NCBI GenBank assembly: GCA_014654775.1
Contig: JACVZW010000014.1
Location: 31,403 to 95,402, forward strand
Direction: 5' to 3'
Origin: Paracoccaceae bacterium
GTDB taxonomy: Bacteria; Pseudomonadota; Alphaproteobacteria; Rhodobacterales; Rhodobacteraceae
DNA: 64,000 nucleotides
Numbering within the stretch: position 1 is the stretch's first letter; each line of letters opens with the position of its first letter. A program made the translations under genes and the position numbers. The notes under the pieces are model-generated. The model ran no database searches, had not been told where the DNA came from, and saw only the letters and a program-made list of their open reading frames with translations. Below are positions 1 through 8,728 of the stretch, in pieces.

Positions 1-505
1 CCTCTTCGATCGCGCGGTCGGCCTGCACCATGCGCGCCTGCACGATGGTGGTCACGAAAACCATGGAAAAGGTGATATGCGCCAAGGTGATTGTGGTGAA
101 GCCGCGCTGTCCGGGCCAGCCGATCCATTCCGCCAGCAGGATGAAGAAGATCAGGCTGGAGATGCCGGTGATCACCTCCGGCATGATCAAGGGCGCGGTG
201 ACAAGGCCCGAGAACATCACGCGGCCTTTGAACCTGCGGAACCGCGCCAGCGCGATGCCCGCCATGGTGCCAAGGATGGTGGCGAAGGTGGCAGAGACGA
301 CGGCGATCTTCAGCGACAGGATCAGCGCATCCATCACCTGCTTGTTCGACAGAAGCGAGACATACCACTTCGTCGAAAACCCGCCCCAGACCGTGGCAAG
401 ACGCGAGCCGTTGAAGCTGTAGACGATCATCGACAGGATCGGGATGTAGAGGAAGGCAAAGCCAAAGCAGAGGACGGTGATCAGGAAGACGGGGCTGCGC
501 TTCAT
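1..505 (-). CDS. ABC transporter permease, polyamine type (PotC/PotI-like), C-terminus beyond window
   Basis: Second membrane subunit of a spermidine/putrescine-type importer. Reading leftwards from the ATG at 505-503, the first 168 residues are open to the window edge with no stop. They start MKRSPVFLITVLCF and hold about four membrane segments; the window ends in ARMVQADRAIEE, the beginning of the EAA loop that contacts the ATPase, so roughly the last third is missing. The ATG overlaps the stop of the preceding permease gene (ATGA), the usual arrangement of a permease pair. Family assignment is firm; the substrate cannot be read from sequence, and the neighbouring Rieske/GcvT genes suggest an N-methylated cation rather than a plain polyamine. 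Confidence 0.88.
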   Translation of the reverse strand, partial: MKRSPVFLITVLCFGFAFLYIPILSMIVYSFNGSRLATVWGGFSTKWYVSLLSNKQVMDALILSLKIAVVSATFATILGTMAGIALARFRRFKGRVMFSGLVTAPLIMPEVITGISSLIFFILLAEWIGWPGQRGFTTITLAHITFSMVFVTTIVQARMVQADRAIEE

Positions 506-1419
506 TTCGATCCCTCCGCCCGGCCTTGGAAATGGGTGTAGATCATCGTCGGGATCACCATCAGCACCAAAAGCGCCACAGCCACGGCTGACGCCATGGG
601 CCAATCCCGCGCCGAAGCGAATTCGTCCGAGATGACGCGCCCGATCATCGGATCGGCAGCATTGCCCACCAGCGTGGGGATCACCAACTCCCCCGCCGCC
701 GGGATGAAGACCAGCATCCCGCCCGCCACGATGCCGGGGATGGATTGCGGCAGCGTCACGTCGCGGAAGACCTGCGCGGGGGTGGAGCCAAGGTCCATCG
801 CCGCCTCGTCCAGCGTGGGGTCCAGCCGTTCGAGGCTGGCGTAAAGCGGCAGGATCATGAAGGGCAGGTAGGTATAGACCATCACAAGGATGACGGCGAA
901 GTTGGAATTCATCATCGGGATGGACCGCACGGCCCAGTCGACGGGAACGATGAAGTTCCACCAGTCGGTCAGCATCACGTTGAACCAGCTGTTCCGCCCC
1001 ATCAGCCCCATCCAAGCGTAGACGCGCAGCAGGAAGGACGTCCAGAAGGGCAGGATCACCAGCATCAGCATGATGTTGCGCCACCCCCGCGACATCCGCG
1101 TCAGGGCCAGCGCCATCGGATAGCCCAGCAGCAGGCAGAGAACCATCGAGATGGCCGCATTGGCCAGCGAGGTGAGGAAGGCACGCAGGTAGAGGTCATC
1201 CGTCAGGATGCGCTGATAGGCGTCCAGATTGATCAGCGGATGGTCACCACCGAAGGAAAAGGGGGGCGCGGTCGGGGTCTTGGTCGCCACGCTCATCGCC
1301 ACGACGATCAGGAAGGGCAGCAGGAAGAAGACCACCAGCCAGATATAGGGCGCGCCGATGATGATGTCCGACCAGCCCCGGCGATCCATGTATTTCGTGC
1401 GGGGCGCGCGGTCGGTCAT
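502..1419 (-). CDS. ABC transporter permease, polyamine type (PotB/PotH-like)
   Basis: Inner-membrane permease of 305 residues with six predicted membrane segments. The EAA loop is clear (DEAAMDLGSTPAQVF), in the part of the protein that docks onto the ATPase. The start at 1419 (MTDRAPRTKY) was chosen because it lies 4 bases after the ATPase stop; a longer open frame reaching 1500 would overlap the ATPase gene. It overlaps the next permease by ATGA. It works with the ATPase at 1424-2539 and the binding protein at 2542-3645. Nothing is unusual in the protein itself. Confidence 0.92.
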   Translation of the reverse strand: MTDRAPRTKYMDRRGWSDIIIGAPYIWLVVFFLLPFLIVVAMSVATKTPTAPPFSFGGDHPLINLDAYQRILTDDLYLRAFLTSLANAAISMVLCLLLGYPMALALTRMSRGWRNIMLMLVILPFWTSFLLRVYAWMGLMGRNSWFNVMLTDWWNFIVPVDWAVRSIPMMNSNFAVILVMVYTYLPFMILPLYASLERLDPTLDEAAMDLGSTPAQVFRDVTLPQSIPGIVAGGMLVFIPAAGELVIPTLVGNAADPMIGRVISDEFASARDWPMASAVAVALLVLMVIPTMIYTHFQGRAEGSK

Positions 1420-1423
1420 CGGA

Positions 1424-2539
1424 CTATTCCGCCAGAACGATCGCGGCGGCGGGATCGAAGGACAGCCAGACGGCATCGTCCCAATCCGCCACCCGCGCAC
1501 CTTCGTCGCCGCGTCGGGCGTTCACCGCATGGGCCTGCACCAGCGTGCCGGAGGGCAGGGCGATGCGATACAGGCTGTCCTTGCCGAAATAGGCAAGGTC
1601 CTTGACCGATCCGCGCAGCGCGTTCGGACCTTCGGGCGCATCGCGGCTGATGCGAATCTTCTCGGGCCGGATGGCCAGCGTCACCGATTGCCCCGCCGTG
1701 ACATGCGGCACATCGCGCGCCGTGACCTCGGCCCCCAAGGCGGGCAGGGTCAGGCGCAGCTGTCCCGCGTCGCGCGCGGTGACGATGGCGTCGAACGTGT
1801 TGATCGACCCGATGAAACCCGCGACAAAACGGCTGTTCGGGAATTCGTAGATTTCCGTCGGGCTGCCGATCTGGCGCACCTCGCCCTTGTCCATCACCGC
1901 GATGCGGTCGGACAGGGTCATCGCCTCTTCCTGATCATGGGTCACGACAATGAAAGTGACGCCAGTCCTCTGCTGGATCGACATCAGTTCGAATTGGGTG
2001 TGCTCGCGCAGCTTCTTGTCCAGCGCCGCCAACGGTTCATCCAGCAGCAGCAGCTTGGGCTGCCGCGCAAGGGCACGGGCCAGCGCCACGCGCTGCCTCT
2101 GGCCGCCCGAAATTTGATGCGGCTTGCGCGCGGCGAATTGGGACAGTTGCACCAAGTCCAGCATCTCGCGCACGCGGTCGGCCCGATCCTTGGCCGACAT
2201 ATCTTCATGCTTCAGGCCATAGGCGACGTTCTTCTCCACCGTCATATGGGGGAAAAGCGCATAGCTTTGAAACATCATGTGGACAGGGCGCGACCATGGC
2301 GGAACCCCGGCCATGTCGCGCCCGTCAAGGAAGATACGGCCTGCCGTGGGTTCCTCGAACCCCGCAAGCATCCGCAAAAGCGTGGTCTTGCCGCAGCCGG
2401 ACCCGCCCAAAAGCGAGAAGATCTCGCCCTTCTGCACGGTGAGAGAGACGTTCTTCACCGCCTGAAAGGTGCCAAAGACCTTGGATACCCCTTCGATCCG
2501 CAGGAAGGGTTCGCCCGCGCCGGGCGCGTCTGCGGGCAT
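1424..2539 (-). CDS. ABC transporter ATP-binding protein, spermidine/putrescine type (PotA-like)
   Basis: Cytoplasmic ATPase of 371 residues, normal for PotA/FbpC-type subunits. Visible motifs are Walker A GGSGCGKTT (45-53), the Q-loop near 91, signature ISGGQRQR (about 143), Walker B LLLLDEP (163-169) and the H-loop His at 201. The last 130 residues form a TOBE-type regulatory domain ending in the usual FDPAAAIVL. It sits 2 bases downstream of the binding-protein gene. It drives uptake of whatever the upstream Rieske/GcvT/FAD enzymes consume, an inference from operon sharing. Confidence 0.93.
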   Translation of the reverse strand: MPADAPGAGEPFLRIEGVSKVFGTFQAVKNVSLTVQKGEIFSLLGGSGCGKTTLLRMLAGFEEPTAGRIFLDGRDMAGVPPWSRPVHMMFQSYALFPHMTVEKNVAYGLKHEDMSAKDRADRVREMLDLVQLSQFAARKPHQISGGQRQRVALARALARQPKLLLLDEPLAALDKKLREHTQFELMSIQQRTGVTFIVVTHDQEEAMTLSDRIAVMDKGEVRQIGSPTEIYEFPNSRFVAGFIGSINTFDAIVTARDAGQLRLTLPALGAEVTARDVPHVTAGQSVTLAIRPEKIRISRDAPEGPNALRGSVKDLAYFGKDSLYRIALPSGTLVQAHAVNARRGDEGARVADWDDAVWLSFDPAAAIVLAE

Positions 2540-2541
2540 GA

Positions 2542-3645
2542 TCAGCCGCCCGTCTTGATTTCAGTCCAAGCGCGGGTCATGTCGGTTTCCTGCTGATCGG
2601 TCTGGGGCAGGGGGGTGTACATCCGCGACAGCGCCTCGCTGTCCGGATAGACCGCCGGATCGGCGGCAATGGCCGGATCGACGAAGGGCAGCGCCGCCTT
2701 GTTCGCGCTGGCATAGCCGGTGAAGTTGGTGCAGGCGGCGATCACCTCGGGGCGCAGCAGGTAATCCATGAAGCGATGCGCGTTGTCCACATTGCCTGCA
2801 TCGGACGGCATGACCCAGACGTCGAACCACGCAGGCGCGCCGGTCTTGGGGATGAAATACCCAAGGTTCAACTCAATCCCCGCCTCGGCCGCGCGGGCCT
2901 TGGCCACGCCATAGTCACCCGACCATGTGTTGATGGCGCACAGCTCGCCATTCGGGATGGTGGTCAGGTAGTTGGCATTGTCGAAGGTGGCGATGTACTC
3001 GCGGATCGGGCGGACAAGCTCCACCATCTTAGCCCATTCCTCGGGCCCTGCCGTGTTCGGGTCGATCCCCAGATGGCTGAGCAGCATGAACCCGATATCG
3101 GTGGGGCTATCCAGAAGCGAGATGCCACAATCGGCCAGCAGCGCCGCATTTTCTGGCTTCAGGATCGTGTCGAGCGAGTGCAGATCGGCATCCGGCAGCC
3201 GTTCCTTCACCATGTCGAGGTTGTAGGTCATGCCGACCGAGCCCCACATATAGGGAACGCAATAGTCATAGCCCGGATCATAGGTTTCACCGATCCGCAG
3301 GATTTCGGGGTCAAGATTGCCCCAGCCCGTCAGCTTCGCCCTGTCGATCTTCTGCAGCACCCCCGCCTGAACGGACCGGGGCAGGCCCTGACCGGAATGC
3401 AGCACAACATCATAGCCGGTGGACCCGGCCAACAGCTTGGCCTGCATCTCCTCCGAGCTTGCATAGACATCGTAGACCACCTCGATGCCGGTTTCGGCGG
3501 TGAAATCGGCCAGCGTGGTTTCGCCGATGTAATCCGACCAGTTGTAGACATTCACCACCCCACCCTGCGCCCAAGAGGGGCGAACAAAGGGGGCCGACAG
3601 CGTGGCGCCCATCCCGAGAAGGGTGCTGCGACGGGTCAGTTTCAT
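2542..3645 (-). CDS. Periplasmic substrate-binding protein, PotD/PotF family
   Basis: Exported binding protein of 367 residues. The start at 3645 (MKLTRRSTLLGMGATL) has a GGGAGA ribosome site 9 bases upstream and gives a twin-arginine-like signal peptide cut after about residue 26 (PSWAQGG). The mature protein begins with VNVYNWSDYIG, the hallmark of PotD/PotF spermidine/putrescine binders. It has the family's usual length. It lies 40 bases downstream of the first Rieske gene and 2 bases upstream of the ATPase, so it belongs to the same long operon. The ligand may be a quaternary or N-methylated amine given the context. Confidence 0.92.
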   Translation of the reverse strand: MKLTRRSTLLGMGATLSAPFVRPSWAQGGVVNVYNWSDYIGETTLADFTAETGIEVVYDVYASSEEMQAKLLAGSTGYDVVLHSGQGLPRSVQAGVLQKIDRAKLTGWGNLDPEILRIGETYDPGYDYCVPYMWGSVGMTYNLDMVKERLPDADLHSLDTILKPENAALLADCGISLLDSPTDIGFMLLSHLGIDPNTAGPEEWAKMVELVRPIREYIATFDNANYLTTIPNGELCAINTWSGDYGVAKARAAEAGIELNLGYFIPKTGAPAWFDVWVMPSDAGNVDNAHRFMDYLLRPEVIAACTNFTGYASANKAALPFVDPAIAADPAVYPDSEALSRMYTPLPQTDQQETDMTRAWTEIKTGG

Positions 3646-3685
3646 GGCATTCTCCCTGTTGTTCATTTGTATCATTAGAATCAGC

Positions 3686-4903
3686 TTACGCCGGGGGGTG
3701 ATTCCGGCAAGCCATTTGTGCGTTCAGTGCAGGAATCTGGCTTTCCTCCGGCGCTTCATCCAAGGCCAGCACGGGCAAAAGCGCGCGCAGCCCGTCATGG
3801 TGCCGCCGCAGCCCGTATTCGAGATCGGAGAGGTGGAATCCTTCAAAGGATTGCGACTTCATCGACTCGTTCGACCAGATCGACAATTGCTGATCCTCGA
3901 CCGAGGTGGCGCGGTCGATCCGCATCGCCAGATAGCGCGCCAACCGGGTTTCGCGGCTTTCATTCGCCCAGCGATAGGTACGGCCCGTCAGGCGGGTGTT
4001 GCCCACCGACAGGGGGATGTCCTGATAGAACTGCACCCCTTCCGGCGTCATCGAAAACACGATGCTGGGGAAGATGCCGTAATAGGTCCAGGCCTTTTGC
4101 AGATGCGGCGGCAGATCGGGGCGCTCGGGCGAATGCTTCACATATTGCCGGACCGACCAGCCCCGCCCCGGCGCATCGCCGTACCAGCCAATCGACATCG
4201 ACAGCCCGTTTTCCAGCTGATGGTCGCGATAGGTGCGCCCGTAAAGCTCCTGCAGCGCGGGATGGGCGAGGGCGACGTGATAGCCTTCGTTGTCCACGTC
4301 GCGGACGGATTTCCAGTTTACGGGAAGTTCGGTGGACCAGTCCGGTGTCTTGACCGGCAAAAGCTCGGTCATCCGATAGGCGGCGAAATCCCCGGCGAAG
4401 GGGGCCAGCAGATCAGCCACAGGCGGCTGCGGCCCCGGCTTGAATCGGATGAAGAGAAAGCCGTGCGCGATGGACAGCTCGATCGGTTTCAGCCCGAACT
4501 GATCGCGGTTCATCTCGCCGAAGGTAGAGGGGCGGGCCGCCCCGCGCAGCGTGCCGTCAAGGTTATAGACCCAGCCGTGGAAAGGGCAGACGATGGCGCC
4601 CTTGCAGCTGCCCTCGGCCCCGTCCACCACCCGCGCACCACGGTGGCGGCAAAGGTTGTGGAAGGCCCGCACGACGCCATCCGCGCCGCGCATGACAACG
4701 GCGCGTTCGCCCAGCAGGTCGAAGGACAGCCAGTCGCCCGGATCGGGGATGTCGCATTCATGGCCGACGATCTGCCAATGCGTGAGGAAAACCTCATCGC
4801 GTTCCAGATCGAAAAGCGCAGGCGAATGATAGGCCCAGGCGGGCAGGCCGCGACGGTCCCAATCATTCGGGACAGGCAGGGTGGCATAGGGCAGATCGGT
4901 CAT
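3686..4903 (-). CDS. Rieske non-haem iron oxygenase, alpha subunit (first of two)
   Basis: Aromatic-ring-hydroxylating-dioxygenase-type alpha subunit, 405 residues. The Rieske [2Fe-2S] ligands are visible as CRHRG (C85, H87) and CPFHGW (C106, H109); the mononuclear iron ligands follow as DNEGYHVALAH (H209, H214). The start at 4903 has GGAGG 7 bases upstream and overlaps the stop of the second Rieske gene (ATGA). Members of this superfamily near amine-transport genes often demethylate betaines (GbcA, Stc2, CntA); that role is inferred here. No ferredoxin reductase gene is found in the window, so electrons must come from elsewhere or from a neighbouring flavoprotein. Confidence 0.92.
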   Translation of the reverse strand: MTDLPYATLPVPNDWDRRGLPAWAYHSPALFDLERDEVFLTHWQIVGHECDIPDPGDWLSFDLLGERAVVMRGADGVVRAFHNLCRHRGARVVDGAEGSCKGAIVCPFHGWVYNLDGTLRGAARPSTFGEMNRDQFGLKPIELSIAHGFLFIRFKPGPQPPVADLLAPFAGDFAAYRMTELLPVKTPDWSTELPVNWKSVRDVDNEGYHVALAHPALQELYGRTYRDHQLENGLSMSIGWYGDAPGRGWSVRQYVKHSPERPDLPPHLQKAWTYYGIFPSIVFSMTPEGVQFYQDIPLSVGNTRLTGRTYRWANESRETRLARYLAMRIDRATSVEDQQLSIWSNESMKSQSFEGFHLSDLEYGLRRHHDGLRALLPVLALDEAPEESQIPALNAQMACRNHPPA

Positions 4904-6036
4904 GGACGATCCTCCATTTCGGACAGAATCCAGCGGTGGAAATTGTGAATCTCGTATTCCTCGGGCATCAGCCGCGCGGCGGTGAAAGAGGGGGAGCGCA
5001 TGCCGCGCTGGTTCATCTCCGCCGCCGCGCCGTCCTGTTCCAGCACGGTGATGGCAAAGGCCGCAACGGCAGCAGGGTCGATACCGGGCAACGCGTCGGG
5101 GGCGAAATGCCATTCGACGATCAGGCGGGTGCGTTCGGGCGCAATCGGTTCGATCCGGACGGAGCGGACGTAATCCGCATGGGCCACGACATAGGCCGTG
5201 GGCCAAAGCGTGACGAAGGTATAGCCCGCCGCGCGTTCGGCATCGCTCAGCCCGGGGAAGGGGGGCGCGCAGAGCGTGCCGTCGGGCGTCCATGTCTGGG
5301 CACCGGGGCGCAAGTTGGGCTGGGCCGGCTGGCCGGGTTGCCAATCATGCGCCTCGGTCACGCCCATGATACCGCGCCCATAGACGGGGACCATGTCGCA
5401 AAGCTCGGGGTGAATGCCCGGGCAGTGCAGGCATTCGGAATAGTTTTCCCAAAAGGTCTTCCAGTTGCAGGCCAGCTCCGCCTGCCAGCGGTGCCCGGTG
5501 ACAAGGCCGTCCATCGGCCAGTTGTCCAGCGTGGACAGCGGCACATCGGCATGAAGGGGCGGGGGATCCTTGGCCAGCGACAGGAAAAGGAAACCGTTCC
5601 AGACCTGCGCCGCCACGGGCCGCAACCCATGCGCGTCACGGTCGAAATCCTCTGTCGGGCGGGCATGTCCGGTGGCGACCAGATGCCCGTCCTCGGCCGC
5701 AAAGGCAAAGGCGTGATAGGGGCAGCGGATCAGGCGACCGATCTCTTCCACCTCGGCCAGACAGAGTTCCGACCCACGATGAGGGCAGGAATTGTGATAG
5801 GCGGACAGGGCGCCCTCTGCCGTTCGCGCCACGATCACCGGGGCATGGCCCACTGTGACGCGCCGCATCGTGCCGGGGGCGAAGTCAGACAGCCGCCCCG
5901 CCATGATCCAATGGCGGGCAAAGATCGTGGCCATTTCGCGCGCCTGCCAATCGGCGTCCATATAGGCCGCGCGCGGCAGCCCCTCGGGGCAATGCCCAAG
6001 GCGGGGGGAAAGCGGGTGGCGGTCTTCCTGTCCCAT
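4900..6036 (-). CDS. Rieske non-haem iron oxygenase, alpha subunit (second of two)
   Basis: Paralogous 378-residue alpha subunit. Rieske ligands are CPHRG (C84, H86) and CPYHAF (C105, H108); the catalytic iron site is NYSECLHCPGIH (H204, H209), which resembles the GbcA/choline-monooxygenase-like branch (ECLHCPG). Start at 6036 (MGQEDRHP) overlaps the GcvT-like stop as TGATG; the longer frame would run through that gene. Two different oxygenase components in one operon suggest two successive hydroxylation or demethylation steps, or a hetero-oligomer; the sequence does not decide. It overlaps the first Rieske gene by 4 bases. Confidence 0.92.
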   Translation of the reverse strand: MGQEDRHPLSPRLGHCPEGLPRAAYMDADWQAREMATIFARHWIMAGRLSDFAPGTMRRVTVGHAPVIVARTAEGALSAYHNSCPHRGSELCLAEVEEIGRLIRCPYHAFAFAAEDGHLVATGHARPTEDFDRDAHGLRPVAAQVWNGFLFLSLAKDPPPLHADVPLSTLDNWPMDGLVTGHRWQAELACNWKTFWENYSECLHCPGIHPELCDMVPVYGRGIMGVTEAHDWQPGQPAQPNLRPGAQTWTPDGTLCAPPFPGLSDAERAAGYTFVTLWPTAYVVAHADYVRSVRIEPIAPERTRLIVEWHFAPDALPGIDPAAVAAFAITVLEQDGAAAEMNQRGMRSPSFTAARLMPEEYEIHNFHRWILSEMEDRP

Positions 6037-7220
6037 CAGAACCTCGCCGGGGGGGTAAGCGTGCGGCGGGCGGGGGTGTAGAAGGGACGGTCCACCACCC
6101 GGGCGCGCATCATCATCTTGGCATAATGCAACTCGCGCAGCGCATAGATTTCGGCCCAAAGATCGGGGCTTTTCACCAGATCGGCGCGCAACTGCGCCAG
6201 CGCGATGTTTCGTTTCAGCGTGGGCGACCAGCAGGCCCCCGTCACCACGCCCGCCTCATGCTTTTGCGCGCGGTACAGGATCGCGCCATCGGCGGGGATG
6301 TTGCCGTCAATCTCAAGCCCGACGAAGGCCCAGTCCGGCCCCTTGGCGCGCTGTTTCATCAGCGCGTTGCGCCCGGTGAAGGCGCCCTTCTCCCAATCGA
6401 TCAGCCAGCCAAGCCCCATGTCGAGCGGGGTTCGAAGCCGATCCTCGCGCAGGCAGACATGGGCGGGGATGAAATCATAGCCCGTGATGATGAACCCCGC
6501 CTCCAGCCGCGCGATGTTCAGCGCGTCAGACCCGATCGGGCGCAGGCCGTGCAATGCGCCCGCCTGCATCAGATGATCCCAAAGCGGCAGGGCAAGGTCC
6601 GGCGTCGTCCAAAGCTCGTATCCCAGATCGCCGGTGAACCCGGTGCGCGAGATCATCAGGCGCCCCATGCCGAAGGGCACCTCCATCATGCGGAAGGGTT
6701 TCAGGGCGTCGATGTCAACGCCCGCGCGGCGCAGGATTTCGGCCGAGGTCGGGCCTTGCAGGGACAGGGCAGCGATCTCCTCTGTCTCTTCCGTGACCGT
6801 CACGTCAAAGCCATGCGCGCTGTCCAGAAGCCAAGGCAGGTGGCGTTCCTGACAGCACAGGCGAAAACGCGTCTCGGTCAGACGAAACAGCGTGCCGTCA
6901 TCCAGCAGATGCCCCGCATCATCGCACCAGACGGTGTACTGCACCGACCCCACGCGCAGCTTGGCCACGTTGCGGGGCGTGAGGCGGTCAAGAAAGGCCA
7001 CCGCATCCGGGCCTTCGATCCGATATTTGATCATCGGGCACAGGTCGTAGACCGAAGCGGTATTGCGGATGGCCGAATGCTCCATCGCAAGGTCTTCGAA
7101 GGTGGTAACGGTGCGATAGCCGCCCCAGTTCGCCCAAGCATGCGTCTTGCAGGCGGCTTCGGTCCGGGCGTGGAAGGGCGTGGGCAGAAGCGGGGTTTCG
7201 TAATGGCGCAGGTCGTTCAT
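6036..7220 (-). CDS. GcvT-family aminomethyltransferase / one-carbon transfer protein
   Basis: Protein of 394 residues of the glycine-cleavage T-protein superfamily (folate-binding GcvT fold). Typical segments are ASVYDLCPMIKYRIEGPDA near the N-terminus, the FTGDLGYELW folate-domain motif in the middle, and a C-terminal barrel domain. In demethylation operons such proteins move the released C1 unit to tetrahydrofolate, which fits the two Rieske oxygenases immediately downstream. Start at 7220 overlaps the upstream FAD oxidoreductase stop by ATGA. There are no P- or L-protein genes nearby, so ordinary glycine cleavage is unlikely. Confidence 0.88.
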   Translation of the reverse strand: MNDLRHYETPLLPTPFHARTEAACKTHAWANWGGYRTVTTFEDLAMEHSAIRNTASVYDLCPMIKYRIEGPDAVAFLDRLTPRNVAKLRVGSVQYTVWCDDAGHLLDDGTLFRLTETRFRLCCQERHLPWLLDSAHGFDVTVTEETEEIAALSLQGPTSAEILRRAGVDIDALKPFRMMEVPFGMGRLMISRTGFTGDLGYELWTTPDLALPLWDHLMQAGALHGLRPIGSDALNIARLEAGFIITGYDFIPAHVCLREDRLRTPLDMGLGWLIDWEKGAFTGRNALMKQRAKGPDWAFVGLEIDGNIPADGAILYRAQKHEAGVVTGACWSPTLKRNIALAQLRADLVKSPDLWAEIYALRELHYAKMMMRARVVDRPFYTPARRTLTPPARF

Positions 7221-8728
7221 CGGTCCGCCTCCATCGCCAGCGCGGCGTTCCATCCGGGCGTGCCCGAAACGCCACCGCCGGGGTTGCAGCCTGCGGAGGC
7301 CAGCCACAGCCCCGCGATGGGCGTGCGATATTGCGCGATGCCGGGCAGGGGTCGCAGGAACAGCATCTGTTCGACGCTGAGTTCCCCCGCATGCCAATTG
7401 CCGCCGGGAAGGCCGGTTTCCGCTTCGATGTCATAGGGCATGCGCAGGCACGCTTCGGTGACCTTCGCGCCGATACCAGGGGCATGGCGTTCCAATTGCA
7501 AAAGGCAGGCCGCCAGCATCGCGGCGCGGGCGGCGGTGCAGTCCTTCGGCGCATGGGGCGCGTATTGCACGATGGCCGACAGGCGGTGCAGGCCATCGGG
7601 CGCGGGGGTGCGGGCGGTGGGGATCAGGATTTCCATCACCGGTTCCTCCGGCACCTCGCCGTATTTCACCGGGTTGAAGGCGCGTTCGACATGGTGCTCC
7701 GACGGCGCGATCAGCAGGCGATGCGTAGGGTCAGCCCCCCGGAAATCGGGCAGGGCGGACAGCGTCAGGTCCAACCGTGCCGCGCCACCCCGCGCCTTCT
7801 GCAGCCGGGCACGTGTATAGAGACCGTTGTCCAGATGCCGCGGCCCTACCAGAGACATCAGCGTGGTCTTGGGGGCGAGGGCCGAGACGATGCGCCTCGC
7901 CGCGATCTGTTCCCCGCTGGTCAGCGTCACGCCCGTGGCGGTGCCATCCGCCACGTCGATCCGTTCCACGCGGGCATTGCAGCGCAGGGTGACACCAGCG
8001 GCCGTCGCCGCTTTGACCATCGCCGCCGCCAACGCAGGCATCCCGCCTTCGGGCAGGCCAAGCGCGCCCTGCCGCCCCTCCGTTTGGCCCGACAGGCGAT
8101 AAAGCCACGGCAGCACGGAATTGGGCGACCGGGGGCCAAGCCACGAGCCGAGCGTCGCATCAAAGGCCAGCGCCCCTTTCAGAAGAGGCGAGCGAAGCTC
8201 GTCATCCAGCAGGTCGAAGACATTGGTGAGGAAGATACGACCCAGTTCACGGAACTCTGCCGCGCCCATCATCCGCGCCTTCAGCCCGATCATGGCCAGT
8301 TTCAACAGCGGGTTCTTCGGATCGGCAGCCGGACGCGGCGGCGTCATCGCGTTCAGGGGCGCAAGCACGGCAGCAAAGCGCAGAAGGCGCGCGCGCAACT
8401 CCGCCCATGCGGCGATATCAGCAGGGTCAACAGCACCCGACAGGCGTTCGCCCAGAACCCCCTCCATCCGCAGATGGTTGCCATCGGCGGCCAGCGCGGT
8501 GGTGGGCAACGCGGTCGTCGCCCATCTCAGCCCATGCCGCGCAAGGTCCATCCCTTCGGCCACCCGTGGGTCAAGGTTATAGGACAGATGCGCCAGCGCC
8601 GCCGCCCCGCCCCCCGGCACGGCCCCCGCCTCCAGCACAAGGACCGACGCCCCGCCCTTGGCCAGCCGATGCGCGGCGGCAAGGCCATTGGGGCCCGCGC
8701 CGATGACGATGGTGTCAAACGATGGCAT
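7217..8728 (-). CDS. FAD-dependent oxidoreductase, phytoene-desaturase-like
   Basis: Flavoprotein of 503 residues with an N-terminal dinucleotide-binding motif IGAGPNGLAAAHRLA (from about residue 8) and the C-terminal glycine-rich segment GLWLASAGCNPGGGVSG typical of the phytoene dehydrogenase/NAD(P)-binding Rossmann group. There is no carotenoid gene in the window, so a carotenoid role is not supported. It overlaps the neighbouring paralogue by 14 bases and the GcvT-like gene by 4, so it is probably co-translated with them and oxidises an intermediate of the same pathway. The substrate is unknown. Confidence 0.85.
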   Translation of the reverse strand: MPSFDTIVIGAGPNGLAAAHRLAKGGASVLVLEAGAVPGGGAAALAHLSYNLDPRVAEGMDLARHGLRWATTALPTTALAADGNHLRMEGVLGERLSGAVDPADIAAWAELRARLLRFAAVLAPLNAMTPPRPAADPKNPLLKLAMIGLKARMMGAAEFRELGRIFLTNVFDLLDDELRSPLLKGALAFDATLGSWLGPRSPNSVLPWLYRLSGQTEGRQGALGLPEGGMPALAAAMVKAATAAGVTLRCNARVERIDVADGTATGVTLTSGEQIAARRIVSALAPKTTLMSLVGPRHLDNGLYTRARLQKARGGAARLDLTLSALPDFRGADPTHRLLIAPSEHHVERAFNPVKYGEVPEEPVMEILIPTARTPAPDGLHRLSAIVQYAPHAPKDCTAARAAMLAACLLQLERHAPGIGAKVTEACLRMPYDIEAETGLPGGNWHAGELSVEQMLFLRPLPGIAQYRTPIAGLWLASAGCNPGGGVSGTPGWNAALAMEADR

